This document shows, piece by piece, positions 43,599 to 53,222 of a stretch of DNA of 64,000 bases (the stretch's first letter is position 1; the number at the start of each line of letters is the position of its first letter). Under the pieces are notes generated by a model. The model was not told where the DNA came from. It did not search any database and saw only the letters and a program-made list of their open reading frames with translations. The translations under genes were made by a program, and so were the position numbers. The stretch covers positions 62,001-126,000 of the forward strand of contig NZ_LMVK01000007.1 of assembly GCF_001541315.1 (NCBI RefSeq). The letters run 5' to 3'. This stretch comes from Agrobacterium tumefaciens str. B6 (GTDB lineage Bacteria; Pseudomonadota; Alphaproteobacteria; Rhizobiales; Rhizobiaceae).

Positions 43599-44525
43599 AT
43601 GGACGAAATCGAAGGTGGTATTCTGTCGTCCGTTCCACCTGCGGCGCTGAACCTCAACCTGACGCGCGCGACGATCAAGATGGAACATTCGCGCACCTGG
43701 CAGATCGACAAATCCAACCAGGTGGACGACCTCATCATCTGCCTGGAAGGGCGAGGGCATTATCTCATCGATGGCGAATCAAGGGTGCTGGAGCCCGGTG
43801 ATGCGATGCTGATTTTGAAGGGGCAGCGCTTTGTCGGCTGGAACGAGCAGGCCATGACCTATCGCGGCGTGGCGCAGCATTTCACGCTCGATATTTATGG
43901 CCGCCACAACCTGATCGCGCAGATGGACCTGAAGCCGAAACTACGGCTGAGCCGCTGGCCGCTTTTGGAGCCGCTCGTGCGTCACTACCGGCAGAGCGCC
44001 CCGCCCTCCTCCGTGACACTGGGCCAGCACCATCTTTTCATGGTGCTTCTGATCGCCTTCATCGACGACGCCTTCCTCGGCTGGGTTGACCGCCCGAGTT
44101 TCCAACCGGAAGGCACGGAAGGCCTAGACCTTGCGGTGATGAAGGCGATCACCATGATTTCGGCCAATCCGCTGGACCCTGACATTGCCGGTCGGGCGAC
44201 AGACGCAGCGCCCTATAATCGCGATTATTTCCTGCGCGAATTCCAGAAACGGGTGGGTCGAACGCCGCGGAAATATCAGGAATTCAAGCGCATGGAACGC
44301 GCCATGCATTTTCTCGAGGCAGGGCTTTCAGTCTCGGCGGCCGCCGCCGAGGTGGGGTATGGCGACCCCTATTATTTCTCACGCATGTTCAAGCGCACAC
44401 TGGGACTAAGTCCGCGCGAGCATATGAACCGGATACGCCGCAGCCGGCATGGCAATCTGATGGCGTTTGACGAGCATGAACAACAGAGGCTGCTTGCCGC
44501 CGAAATGGAAAAGGCCCCGGCATAG
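43599..44525 (+). CDS. AraC-family regulator of the tog operon
   Basis: 308 aa if ATG 43599 (MDEIEGGILSSV) is used, with GAGG 7 bases upstream; ATG 43587 is equally in frame. The N-terminal cupin-like sensor (LIICLEGRGHYLIDGESRVLEPGDAMLILKG) is followed by the two-HTH AraC domain (FLREFQKRVGRTPRKYQEFKR, then GLSVSAAAAEVGYGDPYYFSRMFKRTLGLSPREHMNRIR). Divergent from togM, so it probably activates or represses tog in response to a pectin-derived sugar. Its end overlaps a terminator shared with gaaM. Confidence 0.83.
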   Translation: MDEIEGGILSSVPPAALNLNLTRATIKMEHSRTWQIDKSNQVDDLIICLEGRGHYLIDGESRVLEPGDAMLILKGQRFVGWNEQAMTYRGVAQHFTLDIYGRHNLIAQMDLKPKLRLSRWPLLEPLVRHYRQSAPPSSVTLGQHHLFMVLLIAFIDDAFLGWVDRPSFQPEGTEGLDLAVMKAITMISANPLDPDIAGRATDAAPYNRDYFLREFQKRVGRTPRKYQEFKRMERAMHFLEAGLSVSAAAAEVGYGDPYYFSRMFKRTLGLSPREHMNRIRRSRHGNLMAFDEHEQQRLLAAEMEKAPA

Positions 44526-44540
44526 CGGGGCCTCCTTGTT
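44513..44540. terminator. Bidirectional terminator between araC gene and gaaM
   Basis: GGCCCCG (44513-44519) and CGGGGCC (44526-44532) flank a 6-base loop; TCCTTGTTT follows on the plus strand and the minus-strand copy is followed by TTTCC. The stem overlaps the araC-type stop codon and lies between two convergent genes. Confidence 0.65.
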
Positions 44541-44554
44541 TGGAACCTCCGGAG

Positions 44555-45835
44555 TTACCGGAACAGTGACGGCAACCACAGGGAAAGCGACGGAATATAG
44601 GTGACGGCGAGCAGCACGGCGATGCTGGCGCCGAAGAACGGCCAGATCGTCCGCATCGCCTCCCGTATCGATATGCCGCCCACCGCGCAGCCGACGAAGA
44701 GCACCGTTCCGACCGGCGGCGTGTTGAGGCCGATGCCGGCATTCAGGATCATCACGACGCCGAAATGCACGGGGTCGATGCCGAAGGCCTTCACGACAGG
44801 CAAAAGCACCGGCGTGGAGATGATGACCATGGGCGCCATGTCCATGAAGGTGCCGAGCAGCAGCAGGATGACGTTGATGACCAGCAGCACGATGATTGGA
44901 TTGTCCGAAATCGCGCTGATTGCGGCGATCATCAGCGTCTGCACCTGCAGGAAGGCCATCAGCCAACCGAAGGACGCCGCCGTGCCGATGACGAGCAACA
45001 CCATGGCCGTGGTGCGGACGGCACCCATCACCGCTTCCACGAAACCGTTCCAGTCCAGCTCGCGGTAAACCAGCATGGCTACGAGGAAGGCATAGAGCAC
45101 GGCGATGCAGGAACTTTCCGTGGCGGTGAAAATGCCCGAGCGCACACCGCCGAAGATGATGCCGATCAGCAGAATGCCGGGGAACGACGCCAGCAGATAA
45201 TACATCAGCTTCGAAAAGCCAGGAAACGGTTCGGATGGATAACCCTTGCGGCGGGCGACGATATAGGCCGTCACCATCAGCGCCGCGGCCAAAAGCAGGC
45301 CCGGAATGATGCCGGCGGTGAAAAGATCGGCGACCGAGACATTGCCGCCCGCTGCAATCGAATAGAGGATCATGTTATGCGAGGGCGGGATCATCAGCGC
45401 GATGATGGCGGCATTGACGGTGATATTGACGGCATAATCCCTGTCATAACCGCGTTTGGCCATTTGCGGGATCATCAGCCCGCCGACAGCCGAGGCATCG
45501 GCGACGGCCGAACCGGAAATGCCGCCGAACAACGTCGAGGCCACGATATTGACCTGACCGAGGCCGCCGCGCAGGTGCCCGACGAGACCGGCGGCAAAAC
45601 GGATGAGGCGATGGGCGATGCCGCCGCGCACCATGAGGTCTCCGGCGAAGATGAAGAACGGGATCGCCATCATCGCAAAGACATTCATGCCGGAATTCAT
45701 CTGCTGGAACACAACGACGGGTGGCAGGCCGAGATAAAGAACCGTGGCGAAGGAAGCGATGCCGAGGCAGAACGCGATCGGCGTGCCGATCAGCATCAGC
45801 AGGGTGAAGACGCCGAAGAGAATGGTGTAAGCCAT
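44555..45835 (-). CDS. gaaM: TRAP transporter large membrane subunit, galacturonate (GaaM)
   Basis: 426 aa, DctM family, about 12 membrane segments. Family marks: GLPPVVVFQQMNSGMNVFAMMAIPFFIFAGDLMVRGGIAHRL-like N-terminal region, GISGSAVADASAVGGLMIPQM, IPPSHNMILYSIAAGGNVSVADLF and GTFMDMAPMVIISTPVLLPV. It is the sodium- or proton-driven channel of the TRAP uronate importer. The A. tumefaciens GaaPQM carrier for galacturonate has been reported (Zhao and Binns), and the gene order here matches. It starts 1 base after gaaQ. Confidence 0.88.
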   Translation of the reverse strand: MAYTILFGVFTLLMLIGTPIAFCLGIASFATVLYLGLPPVVVFQQMNSGMNVFAMMAIPFFIFAGDLMVRGGIAHRLIRFAAGLVGHLRGGLGQVNIVASTLFGGISGSAVADASAVGGLMIPQMAKRGYDRDYAVNITVNAAIIALMIPPSHNMILYSIAAGGNVSVADLFTAGIIPGLLLAAALMVTAYIVARRKGYPSEPFPGFSKLMYYLLASFPGILLIGIIFGGVRSGIFTATESSCIAVLYAFLVAMLVYRELDWNGFVEAVMGAVRTTAMVLLVIGTAASFGWLMAFLQVQTLMIAAISAISDNPIIVLLVINVILLLLGTFMDMAPMVIISTPVLLPVVKAFGIDPVHFGVVMILNAGIGLNTPPVGTVLFVGCAVGGISIREAMRTIWPFFGASIAVLLAVTYIPSLSLWLPSLFR

Positions 45836-45836
45836 T

Positions 45837-46358
45837 TTACGCAGCCTCCTGCACGATCACGTCAGCCGCGATTTCCTCGCCGATGATAAGATCGATGAAT
45901 CGTTCGGCGGAAAACAGCGCAATGAGGAAACCGCCGCCGATCAGCGGGAAGAAGTCCGTGCCGCCGGGCCAGCCGAGAACCGGGATCGTCGCCGACCACG
46001 TGCCCATGGAAAGCGAGGCGCCATACCAGGCCATACCGACGCCGAAGAAGAAGATGAGCGCAAGGCTGGTCAAGTCCATGACTTTCTGCACGCGTGGCGA
46101 CATCATGTAGCGCAGAATATCAAGCCCAAGATGCACGCTTTCGCGCACGCCGACGGCTGCCCCCAGCATGATGAACCATGACATGAGATGCAGCGACAGC
46201 GGCTCCGACCAGCTGGGTGAATCATTCAGGATGTAACGGGCAAAGACCTGCCACCCGACGATGAGCGTCATGGCGATCATACCGATACTGGCAATATAAA
46301 GCGACGCGTGGCTGAGCGCGCCGAGAAAGGGGCGGATTGCCCGCATGAAATTTCGCAT
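45837..46358 (-). CDS. gaaQ: TRAP transporter small membrane subunit (GaaQ)
   Basis: 173 aa from ATG 46358 (MRNFMRAIRPFLGAL), with GGAGG 8 bases before it; a longer frame reaches 46379 without a ribosome site. DctQ family with four membrane segments; the characteristic VGWQVFARYILNDSPSWSEPLSLHLMSWFIMLGAAVGVRE is clear. It holds the large subunit and the binding protein together. It is separated from gaaP by a perfect hairpin and runs directly into gaaM. Confidence 0.87.
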   Translation of the reverse strand: MRNFMRAIRPFLGALSHASLYIASIGMIAMTLIVGWQVFARYILNDSPSWSEPLSLHLMSWFIMLGAAVGVRESVHLGLDILRYMMSPRVQKVMDLTSLALIFFFGVGMAWYGASLSMGTWSATIPVLGWPGGTDFFPLIGGGFLIALFSAERFIDLIIGEEIAADVIVQEAA

Positions 46359-46390
46359 TGTCTGTTCCTCCGCATCCACGGCGACAAAAG

Positions 46391-46420
46391 AAAACCGGCC
46401 CTGTGTCCAGGGCCGGTTTT
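46391..46420 (-). other. Perfect 13-base-pair hairpin between gaaP and gaaQ
   Basis: AAAACCGGCCCTG (46391-46403) pairs without mismatch with CAGGGCCGGTTTT (46408-46420) around TGTC. It starts 7 bases after the gaaP stop. The T-run at its end on either strand makes it look like an intrinsic terminator, so many transcripts may end here and leave more GaaP than GaaQM. Partial termination is inferred. Confidence 0.8.
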
Positions 46421-46427
46421 CCGCGCG

Positions 46428-47405
46428 TTACTTGACCGCTTTCACCCGTTCCAGAAGGTCTTTCATCTTCGGATCGGTGACGAATTTGTCGTAGACCGGA
46501 CCCATCGCCGCAGCGAATTCCTCTTTGTTGACCTTGATGACGTTGGCGCCGCCGGCGCGGACTTTTTCTTCCGACGCCTTTTCGCGGGCGCTCCAGAGTT
46601 CGCGCATCTTGGCAACGGAATCCTTGGCGGCCTGGCGCAGCAGCTTCTGGTCTTCCGGCGAGAGCTTGTCATAGGAAATCTTGGAAATGACGAGAATTTC
46701 CGGATTGAGGGAATGCTCCGTCAGCGAGTAGTTTTTCGCCACTTCATAGTGGCGGGCGGATTCGTAAGACGGCCAGTTGTTTTCGGCGCCGTCAACGACG
46801 CCGGTTTCAAGTGAGGAATAGACCTCACCCATCGGCATCGGCGTTGGGTTGGCGCCAAAGGCCTGCATCATCGAAATCCACAGATCGGACTGCTGCACGC
46901 GAATTTTCAGGCCCTTCAGGTCCGCCAGTTTTTCGACGGGCTTTTTGGTGGTGTAGAAGGAACGCGCACCGGAATCGTAAAAGGCAAGGCCGACAAGGCC
47001 GTGTGGTTCGAAGGCTGCCAGAACCTCATCGCCGATCGGGCCGTCCACCGTATTGTGCATGTGCTCGGTCGAGCGGAACAGGAACGGCAGACCGAGAACG
47101 GTGGTTTCCTTGACCAGATTGTTGAAGGGGGCGGCGTTGACGCGGTTCATGTCAATGACGCCGAAACGGGTCTGCTCAATGGTGTCTTTCTCGCCGCCGA
47201 GAACGGAATTGTTCATGACCTGGATCTTGATGCGGCCATTGCTTCGCTCGGCCAGCAGCTCGCCCATGTATTTCACGGCTTCGACGGTTGGATAACCATC
47301 CGGGTGGATATCGGCGGAGCGCAGGGTTATCTCCTGCGCGCCGGCGGCCACACCTGATAGCGCGATCCCCATCGCGACGCACATCATGCTTGCAATCTTT
47401 TTCAT
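46428..47405 (-). CDS. gaaP: TRAP uronate-binding protein (GaaP)
   Basis: 325 aa from ATG 47405 ([24 protein letters not shown]), following GGAGGAGG. Sec signal cleaved near AGA-QE. DctP family: [32 protein letters not shown]-type region, and [17 protein letters not shown], whose Arg is the usual carboxylate clamp. [16 protein letters not shown] is also typical. It binds galacturonate (and possibly glucuronate) in the periplasm. A terminator separates it from the gli-gci-kdgD transcript, so it has its own promoter in 47406-47502. Confidence 0.88.
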   Translation of the reverse strand: MKKIASMMCVAMGIALSGVAAGAQEITLRSADIHPDGYPTVEAVKYMGELLAERSNGRIKIQVMNNSVLGGEKDTIEQTRFGVIDMNRVNAAPFNNLVKETTVLGLPFLFRSTEHMHNTVDGPIGDEVLAAFEPHGLVGLAFYDSGARSFYTTKKPVEKLADLKGLKIRVQQSDLWISMMQAFGANPTPMPMGEVYSSLETGVVDGAENNWPSYESARHYEVAKNYSLTEHSLNPEILVISKISYDKLSPEDQKLLRQAAKDSVAKMRELWSAREKASEEKVRAGGANVIKVNKEEFAAAMGPVYDKFVTDPKMKDLLERVKAVK

Positions 47406-47502
47406 GCTTTCCTCCTCCATTGTTGAAACGGCCCAGCCCCTCCAAGGCTATCGGACCGATTTTTTCACGCCCATCCGGGCCGGCATGCAAAGACCTCTCA
47501 TT

Positions 47503-47538
47503 TAAAAAGGATGATGGGACCTCCCTTCCCCTCCCATC
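47503..47538 (-). terminator. Terminator after gli
   Basis: On the minus strand GATGGGA and TCCCATC (47513-47519 and 47532-47538) form a 7-base stem with a 12-base loop, followed by CCTTTTT (47503-47509). It lies 11 bases after the gli stop and so ends the kdgD-gci-gli transcript before gaaP. Confidence 0.65.
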
Positions 47539-47548
47539 CCGAATTGAC

Positions 47549-48427
47549 CTATGCCGCCTTGAATGGCGGCAGCTTGAACAGCGCTTCCGGATTTTCCACC
47601 AATGCACGATGACGGGCCGCCTCATCCGGCAGCCAGCCGAGCGTCAGTTCGGCAAGGCGGGCATCGTCCGGATAGGCAGCCGTTTCGCGCACCGAATTAT
47701 GCGGCCAGTTGGTGCCCCAGACGATGCGCTCCGGCGCATGGGCGGCGATCACCCGCGAAAAGGCGGCGACATCCTCATAGGGCCACTTCTCCCGCGAACT
47801 TTCATAGACGCCGGCGAACTTGAACCAGAGATTGCCGCGATCCATCAGCTTCAGAAGAACAGTCATTTCCGGACCGTCCGTTTTGATGCCCTTGAAGAAC
47901 TTGCCGTGGTGATCGAACACCCAGCGTGAGCGGATTTTCTGAAGACGTGGCAGGTGGTCGAGAAGACCATTGCCGTCGAATTGCACCGCCACCATCCAGT
48001 CAGCCGCGTGCGCCCTCTCATCCACCGCCTCAAGCTCGGAAAGGTTCACCGCACCGCCAGGCAGATCCATGATGCGCGCGCCAACGGCACCGGCGGCGGC
48101 AAGCTTTTCCATGTCCTTCTCGGTCGTACTCGCATCGATAATGACCACGGCGCGGGCCGCTTCGCCCATCTCAGCAACACAGGCGAGCGTGTTGCCATTA
48201 TCGCGCTGATGGGCGTTTCCCTGAGTGATGATGACCCGATCGATGCCGAGCCATTGCATGAGCTTGCGATAGTCCTCCGGTCCCGGCAGGGCGCCCGGCG
48301 GCAGGCCCGGCCCGCCCGGCAAGGCCGGATAACCGGGCAGATACATATGCATCTGCGTGTCGACGGCCCCTTTCGGGAAGGCGGGCCGAGGCGCTGTGCC
48401 GCTCAGTTTTCTGACGGGTTCGCTCAC
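47549..48427 (-). CDS. gli: D-galactarolactone isomerase (Gli), amidohydrolase superfamily
   Basis: 292 aa amidohydrolase-like TIM barrel. Metal/active-site type motifs: KGAVDTQMHMYLPGYP (about residues 19-34, the HxH position reads QMHM, so one His is missing), RIMDLPGG, WVFDHHGKFF, and IVWGTNWPHNS. In A. tumefaciens this protein was described as converting the delta/gamma forms of galactarolactone so that Gci can use them (Bouvier and colleagues); the length and context match. Its start overlaps the gci stop by 4 bases. Confidence 0.88.
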   Translation of the reverse strand: MSEPVRKLSGTAPRPAFPKGAVDTQMHMYLPGYPALPGGPGLPPGALPGPEDYRKLMQWLGIDRVIITQGNAHQRDNGNTLACVAEMGEAARAVVIIDASTTEKDMEKLAAAGAVGARIMDLPGGAVNLSELEAVDERAHAADWMVAVQFDGNGLLDHLPRLQKIRSRWVFDHHGKFFKGIKTDGPEMTVLLKLMDRGNLWFKFAGVYESSREKWPYEDVAAFSRVIAAHAPERIVWGTNWPHNSVRETAAYPDDARLAELTLGWLPDEAARHRALVENPEALFKLPPFKAA

Positions 48428-49560
48428 GGGTCTGGCATCCTGAATTCAAGCAATGCGTCGCGGTTGATCTCAATTCCAAGGCCCGGACCATCGGGGATGG
48501 CGACAGTGCCGTTTACCGCCTCGATCGGCTTGCTCAGCACGGCCTGGCGGAAGGGATTATAGGTGCGGTCGAACTCCATGATCGGCTCTATCGGATTGAC
48601 GCGCACCGGATCTGGCGTCATCGCCGCCATGAATTGCAGGGCGGCGGCGATCTGCACGCCGGTCCCCCAGACATGCGGCACGATGCGCACGCCGTGCAGC
48701 GTGGCAAGCGTCGCAATCTTCTGGGTTTCGGAAAAGCCGCCGCAGCCGCATAGATCGGGCTGGAGAATATCCACAGCACCAGCGGAAAGCGCCTGCCACA
48801 TGCCATAACGCCCATGCCAGGTCTCGCCGCCCGCAACCGGGATTGGCTGACCTGCCCGCACCCGGGCATAGGCATCAAGCTGTTCGGGAACCACCGGTTC
48901 CTCAAACCAGTCGATACCATAATCGGCAGCGCGATTGCCGAGCGTGATGGCTTCGGTGACGGTATAACCGTGATTGGCGTCGATCATCAGCCGCATATCC
49001 GGCCCGATGGCCTCCCGCACCGCAGCGATGACTCTGAGGTCTTCCTCGATACCGAAACCGATCTTAATCTTGCAGGCGTGAAAACCCTCTGCCCGGCGTT
49101 CCGCCATCTCCAAGGCATTGTCGGAGACGCGGTCAACGCCATCGCGCTTGAAACTGCCGGTCGCATAGGCGCGCACGCTTTCACGCCAGCGCCCGCCGAG
49201 CAGCATCGAGATGGAAGCACCGTAGTGCTTGCCCTTGATGTCCCAGAGCGCAATGTCGATGCCGGACAATGCGGTGAGGCTCAGGCCACGCTGGCCCTGA
49301 TCGCGCAGGGCATTATAAAGCATGGCCCAGATTTTTTCGGTCTGGCGCGGGTCCTGGCCGATAAGCCAGCCCGCATAAGCCTGAACCACGGCGGCATTCG
49401 GCCGTGCCGGGCCGAGGCATTCACCCCAGCCGACGGTCCCGTCGTCACATTCGATCTCAACCAGAATATGGGCGCGTCGATCAAAGCGCATGGATGCGCT
49501 TTCAAACGGCGTGTCCAGCCGGTGCTCGAGCAGATGCGTACGCACCGCCGTGATTTTCAT
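48424..49560 (-). CDS. gci: Galactarolactone cycloisomerase (Gci), enolase superfamily
   Basis: 378 aa. Enolase-superfamily (mandelate racemase group) residues are clear: the KxK base in CKIKIGFG (about residue 168), metal ligands in MIDANHG, DWFEEPVVPE and GGETWHGR, and the catalytic His in VPHVWGTGVQ. It opens the lactone made by uronate dehydrogenase and forms 3-deoxy-2-keto-hexarate. Length and sequence agree with the characterised A. tumefaciens enzyme as I recall it. kdgD precedes it by 24 bases and gli overlaps it by 4. Confidence 0.92.
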   Translation of the reverse strand: MKITAVRTHLLEHRLDTPFESASMRFDRRAHILVEIECDDGTVGWGECLGPARPNAAVVQAYAGWLIGQDPRQTEKIWAMLYNALRDQGQRGLSLTALSGIDIALWDIKGKHYGASISMLLGGRWRESVRAYATGSFKRDGVDRVSDNALEMAERRAEGFHACKIKIGFGIEEDLRVIAAVREAIGPDMRLMIDANHGYTVTEAITLGNRAADYGIDWFEEPVVPEQLDAYARVRAGQPIPVAGGETWHGRYGMWQALSAGAVDILQPDLCGCGGFSETQKIATLATLHGVRIVPHVWGTGVQIAAALQFMAAMTPDPVRVNPIEPIMEFDRTYNPFRQAVLSKPIEAVNGTVAIPDGPGLGIEINRDALLEFRMPDP

Positions 49561-49584
49561 GGCTCGCCTCCCGTCGTGTCTCGA

Positions 49585-50517
<933 letters not shown>

Positions 50518-50567
50518 TCACTGACTGAAAGCCACCTAAGCCGCTTGCCGCATCTTTGTCAACAACT

Positions 50568-50588
50568 CATCATACATCTTGTATGATG
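50568..50588. promoter_or_regulatory. Perfect 21-base palindrome upstream of kdgD
   Basis: Arms CATCATACA (50568-50576) and TGTATGATG (50580-50588) pair perfectly around TCT. It is between kduD and kdgD, 69 bases before the kdgD start. The form (short TAC/GTA core arms) suits a GntR/FadR-type dimer. A related site is at 52231-52247. Control by the regulator encoded at 53223 is inferred. Confidence 0.7.
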
Positions 50589-50610
50589 AATTTCGAAAAT
50601 CTGTCACAGA

Positions 50611-51354
50611 TCAACGCGCCAGCCAGCCGCCATCGACATTGAGAATGGCGCCATGCACATAATCCGCCGCCGGCGAAGCCAGAAAGACCGCTGCGCCGGC
50701 GATATCTTCGGAATGGCCCCACCGCCCCGCCGGAATACGCTCGAGAATGGCCTTGTTGCGGGCGGCATCAGCGCGCAGCGCCTCGGTATTGTTGGTTTCG
50801 ATGTAACCGGGCGCGATGGCATTCACATTGATGCCCTTCGCAGCCCACTCATTCGCCAGAAGCTTGGTAAGACCGGCGACGCCATGTTTCGCCGCCGTGT
50901 AGGACGGGACGCGAATGCCGCCCTGAAACGACAGGAGCGAGGCGATATTGACCACCTTGCCGGGCCGACCTTTTGCCAACAACTCTTTCGCAAAGGCCTG
51001 CGTGGTAAAAAACAGCGCCTTGAGATTGACATCCATAACCTCGTCCCAGTCGAGTTCGGAAAACTCGACTGAATCGGCACGGCGGATGATGCCGGCATTG
51101 TTGACGAGAATATCGAAGCCGGCATCGACAAAACTGTCCTTCGCCGCCAGCGGATCGGCGAAATCGATCGACAGGGCGCTCGCCTTGCCGCCATCCTTCG
51201 CGATGATATCAAGCGTTTCATCCGGTGCGCGGCGCGCGGCGCAGACCACCTCCGCACCGGCTGCGGCGAGCCCCACCGCAATCGCCTGACCAAGACCGGT
51301 ATTCGCGCCTGTCACGAGCGCCTTACGCCCCTGAAGCGAAAAGGGATTTCTCAT
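50611..51354 (-). CDS. kduD: 2-dehydro-3-deoxy-D-gluconate 5-dehydrogenase (KduD)
   Basis: 247 aa short-chain dehydrogenase. Cofactor motif VTGANTGLGQAIAVGLAAAG (TGxxxGxG), NNAG at DILVNNAGIIRRAD, and catalytic Ser/Tyr/Lys in IASLLSFQGG and VPSYTAAKHGVAGLT. It reduces 2,5-diketo-3-deoxygluconate (DKII) to 2-keto-3-deoxygluconate with NAD(P)H. It overlaps kduI by 4 bases, the usual partner. Length fits E. coli KduD (253 aa). Confidence 0.9.
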   Translation of the reverse strand: MRNPFSLQGRKALVTGANTGLGQAIAVGLAAAGAEVVCAARRAPDETLDIIAKDGGKASALSIDFADPLAAKDSFVDAGFDILVNNAGIIRRADSVEFSELDWDEVMDVNLKALFFTTQAFAKELLAKGRPGKVVNIASLLSFQGGIRVPSYTAAKHGVAGLTKLLANEWAAKGINVNAIAPGYIETNNTEALRADAARNKAILERIPAGRWGHSEDIAGAAVFLASPAADYVHGAILNVDGGWLAR

Positions 51355-52184
51355 TTCAGATCCCCCGGCTGGATGAAGTCCATGTCGGTATAGTCGACAT
51401 TGTCGCCCGCCATGGCCCAGATGAAGGTGTAAGAACCGATGCCGGCACCGGAATGGATGGACCAGGGCGGCGAAATCGCGCCTTCTTCGTTCGAAATGAA
51501 CAGATGGCGGGTCTCCTGCGGCTCGCCCATCAGATGCAGGACGCGCGACTTTTCATCCATGCCGAAATAGAGATAGGCTTCCATGCGGCGGTCATGAATA
51601 TGCGAGGGAATGGTGTTCCAGACGGAGCCGTCCTCAAGCATCGTATAACCCAGCACCAGCTGGCAGCTTTCCATGACCAGCGGATGGATGAACTGGTTGA
51701 TGGTGCGCTTGTTGGAGGTTTCGGTCGCGCCGAGCTTGACCTCCTTGCTGTCGGCAAGGCTGACGAGCTTTGCCGGCAGGCTGCGATGCGCCGGGCAAGA
51801 CGTGATGTAGAATCGGCCGGCACCATCAAACGTTACCGCGCCGCTGCCCGCACCGAGATAAAGCACGTCACCGCGATTGAGCGTGTAGGTCTCGCCGCCG
51901 GCGCTGACGGTGCCCGCCTCGCCGATATTGACGATGCCCATTTCACGCCGGTCGAGGAAGGACGGCGTCTTGGTTTCTTCCACCTTGTCCAGCGTCAGCG
52001 GCGCACCATTTGGCACCGCGCCGCCCATGACGAAACGGTCATAATGGGTATAGATCAGCCTGATTTCACCGGAACGGAACATGTCGTTGGCGAGGAAATG
52101 CCGGCGGAGCCCTTCGGTATCCAGCGTTTTTGCATATTCCGGGTTCACGGCCTGCCTTGTTTCGACGGTCAGCATCAAACTCAT
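51351..52184 (-). CDS. kduI: 5-dehydro-4-deoxy-D-glucuronate isomerase (KduI)
   Basis: 277 aa, same length class as E. coli KduI (278 aa). Bicupin zinc enzyme; the metal ligands are seen in IPSHIHDRRMEAYLYFGM (two His and a Glu, about residues 195-203) and PPWSIHSGAG (His about 245). It isomerises 5-keto-4-deoxyuronate to 2,5-diketo-3-deoxygluconate, the product that KduD reduces. It is first in its operon and diverges from udh across 130 bases holding a candidate GntR site. Confidence 0.93.
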   Translation of the reverse strand: MSLMLTVETRQAVNPEYAKTLDTEGLRRHFLANDMFRSGEIRLIYTHYDRFVMGGAVPNGAPLTLDKVEETKTPSFLDRREMGIVNIGEAGTVSAGGETYTLNRGDVLYLGAGSGAVTFDGAGRFYITSCPAHRSLPAKLVSLADSKEVKLGATETSNKRTINQFIHPLVMESCQLVLGYTMLEDGSVWNTIPSHIHDRRMEAYLYFGMDEKSRVLHLMGEPQETRHLFISNEEGAISPPWSIHSGAGIGSYTFIWAMAGDNVDYTDMDFIQPGDLK

Positions 52185-52230
52185 CCTTCATGATTGTTGC
52201 GTATGGCACATAATATATGTTATCCGCTTT

Positions 52231-52247
52231 TTGTACGATCTGTATGA
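52231..52247. promoter_or_regulatory. Candidate GntR-family site in the kduI/udh divergent promoter
   Basis: TTGTACGATCTGTATGA. On the minus strand it begins TCATACA, as does the inner core of the palindrome at 50568-50588, and 12 of 17 positions match that core. A separate 13-base inverted repeat ACATA-ATA-TATGT lies at 52208-52220. Both are in the 130 bases between kduI and udh. Confidence 0.5.
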
Positions 52248-52314
52248 CAAGGTCAAGAGGTGCCGGCATATCTCGACCAGGCTGCGGACGTGGAACAGGC
52301 TTGGGAGAATTGCA

Positions 52315-53112
52315 ATGAAACGGCTTCTTGTTACCGGTGCGGCGGGCCAGCTTGGCCGCGTGATGCGTGAACGCCTTGCACCGATGGCCGAGATATTGCG
52401 TCTTGCCGATCTCGCCCCGCTCGACCCGGCGGGGCCGAACGAGGAATGCGTGCAATGCGACCTTGCGGATGCGAATGCCGTGGATGCCATGGTCGCCGGT
52501 TGCGACGGCATTGTTCATCTGGGCGGCATATCGGTGGAGAAGCCCTTCGAACAAATCCTTCAGGGCAATATCATCGGGCTTTATAATCTCTACGAGGCCG
52601 CCCGCGCCCATGGCCGGCCGCGCATCGTCTTTGCCAGCTCAAACCATACAATTGGCTATTATTCCCAGACCGAGAGGCTCGGTCCCGACGTGCCCGTCCG
52701 GCCGGACGGGCTTTACGGCGTTTCCAAATGTTTCGGCGAAAGCCTTGCCCGCATGTATTTCGAGAAGTTCGGGCAGGAGACGGCGCTGGTGCGCATCGGC
52801 TCCTGCACACCGGAACCCACCAATTACCGCATGCTTTCCACATGGTTCTCATACGATGATTTTGTGTCGCTGATCGAAGCGGTGTTTCGCGCACCGGTGC
52901 TCGGCTGCCCGGTCGTCTGGGGCGCATCGGCCAATGATGCCGGCTGGTGGGACAATTCGCATCTCGGTTATCTCGGCTGGAAACCGAAGGACAATGCCGA
53001 GACCTTCCGGCAGCATATATCAGCGACAACGCCGAAGCCTGCCCCTGAGGATGCGCTGGTGCGGTTTCAGGGTGGCGTGTTCGTCGACAATCCGATCTTC
53101 AGGGAAAGCTGA
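52315..53112 (+). CDS. udh: Uronate dehydrogenase (Udh)
   Basis: 265 aa from ATG 52315, behind a GGGAG site; same length as the characterised A. tumefaciens enzyme. Extended SDR: RLLVTGAAGQLGRVMRERL (GxxGxxG), VFASSNHTIGYY for the Ser, and DGLYGVSKCFGE for the catalytic Tyr and Lys (about residues 134-138). It oxidises galacturonate and glucuronate with NAD+ to the aldarolactone, the entry step of the oxidative route completed by Gli, Gci and KdgD. Divergent from kduI; the regulator gene follows in the same direction. Confidence 0.94.
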   Translation: MKRLLVTGAAGQLGRVMRERLAPMAEILRLADLAPLDPAGPNEECVQCDLADANAVDAMVAGCDGIVHLGGISVEKPFEQILQGNIIGLYNLYEAARAHGRPRIVFASSNHTIGYYSQTERLGPDVPVRPDGLYGVSKCFGESLARMYFEKFGQETALVRIGSCTPEPTNYRMLSTWFSYDDFVSLIEAVFRAPVLGCPVVWGASANDAGWWDNSHLGYLGWKPKDNAETFRQHISATTPKPAPEDALVRFQGGVFVDNPIFRES

Positions 53113-53222
53113 GATGCCGCATGAAACATTCCCGGCGCAAGCGGCGGGATTGCAAGCCGGGCAGCGAATGACGTATCGAGGACCGGTGCACGCAACCGAC
53201 ATTTTTTAGAACGGCGACCAAG

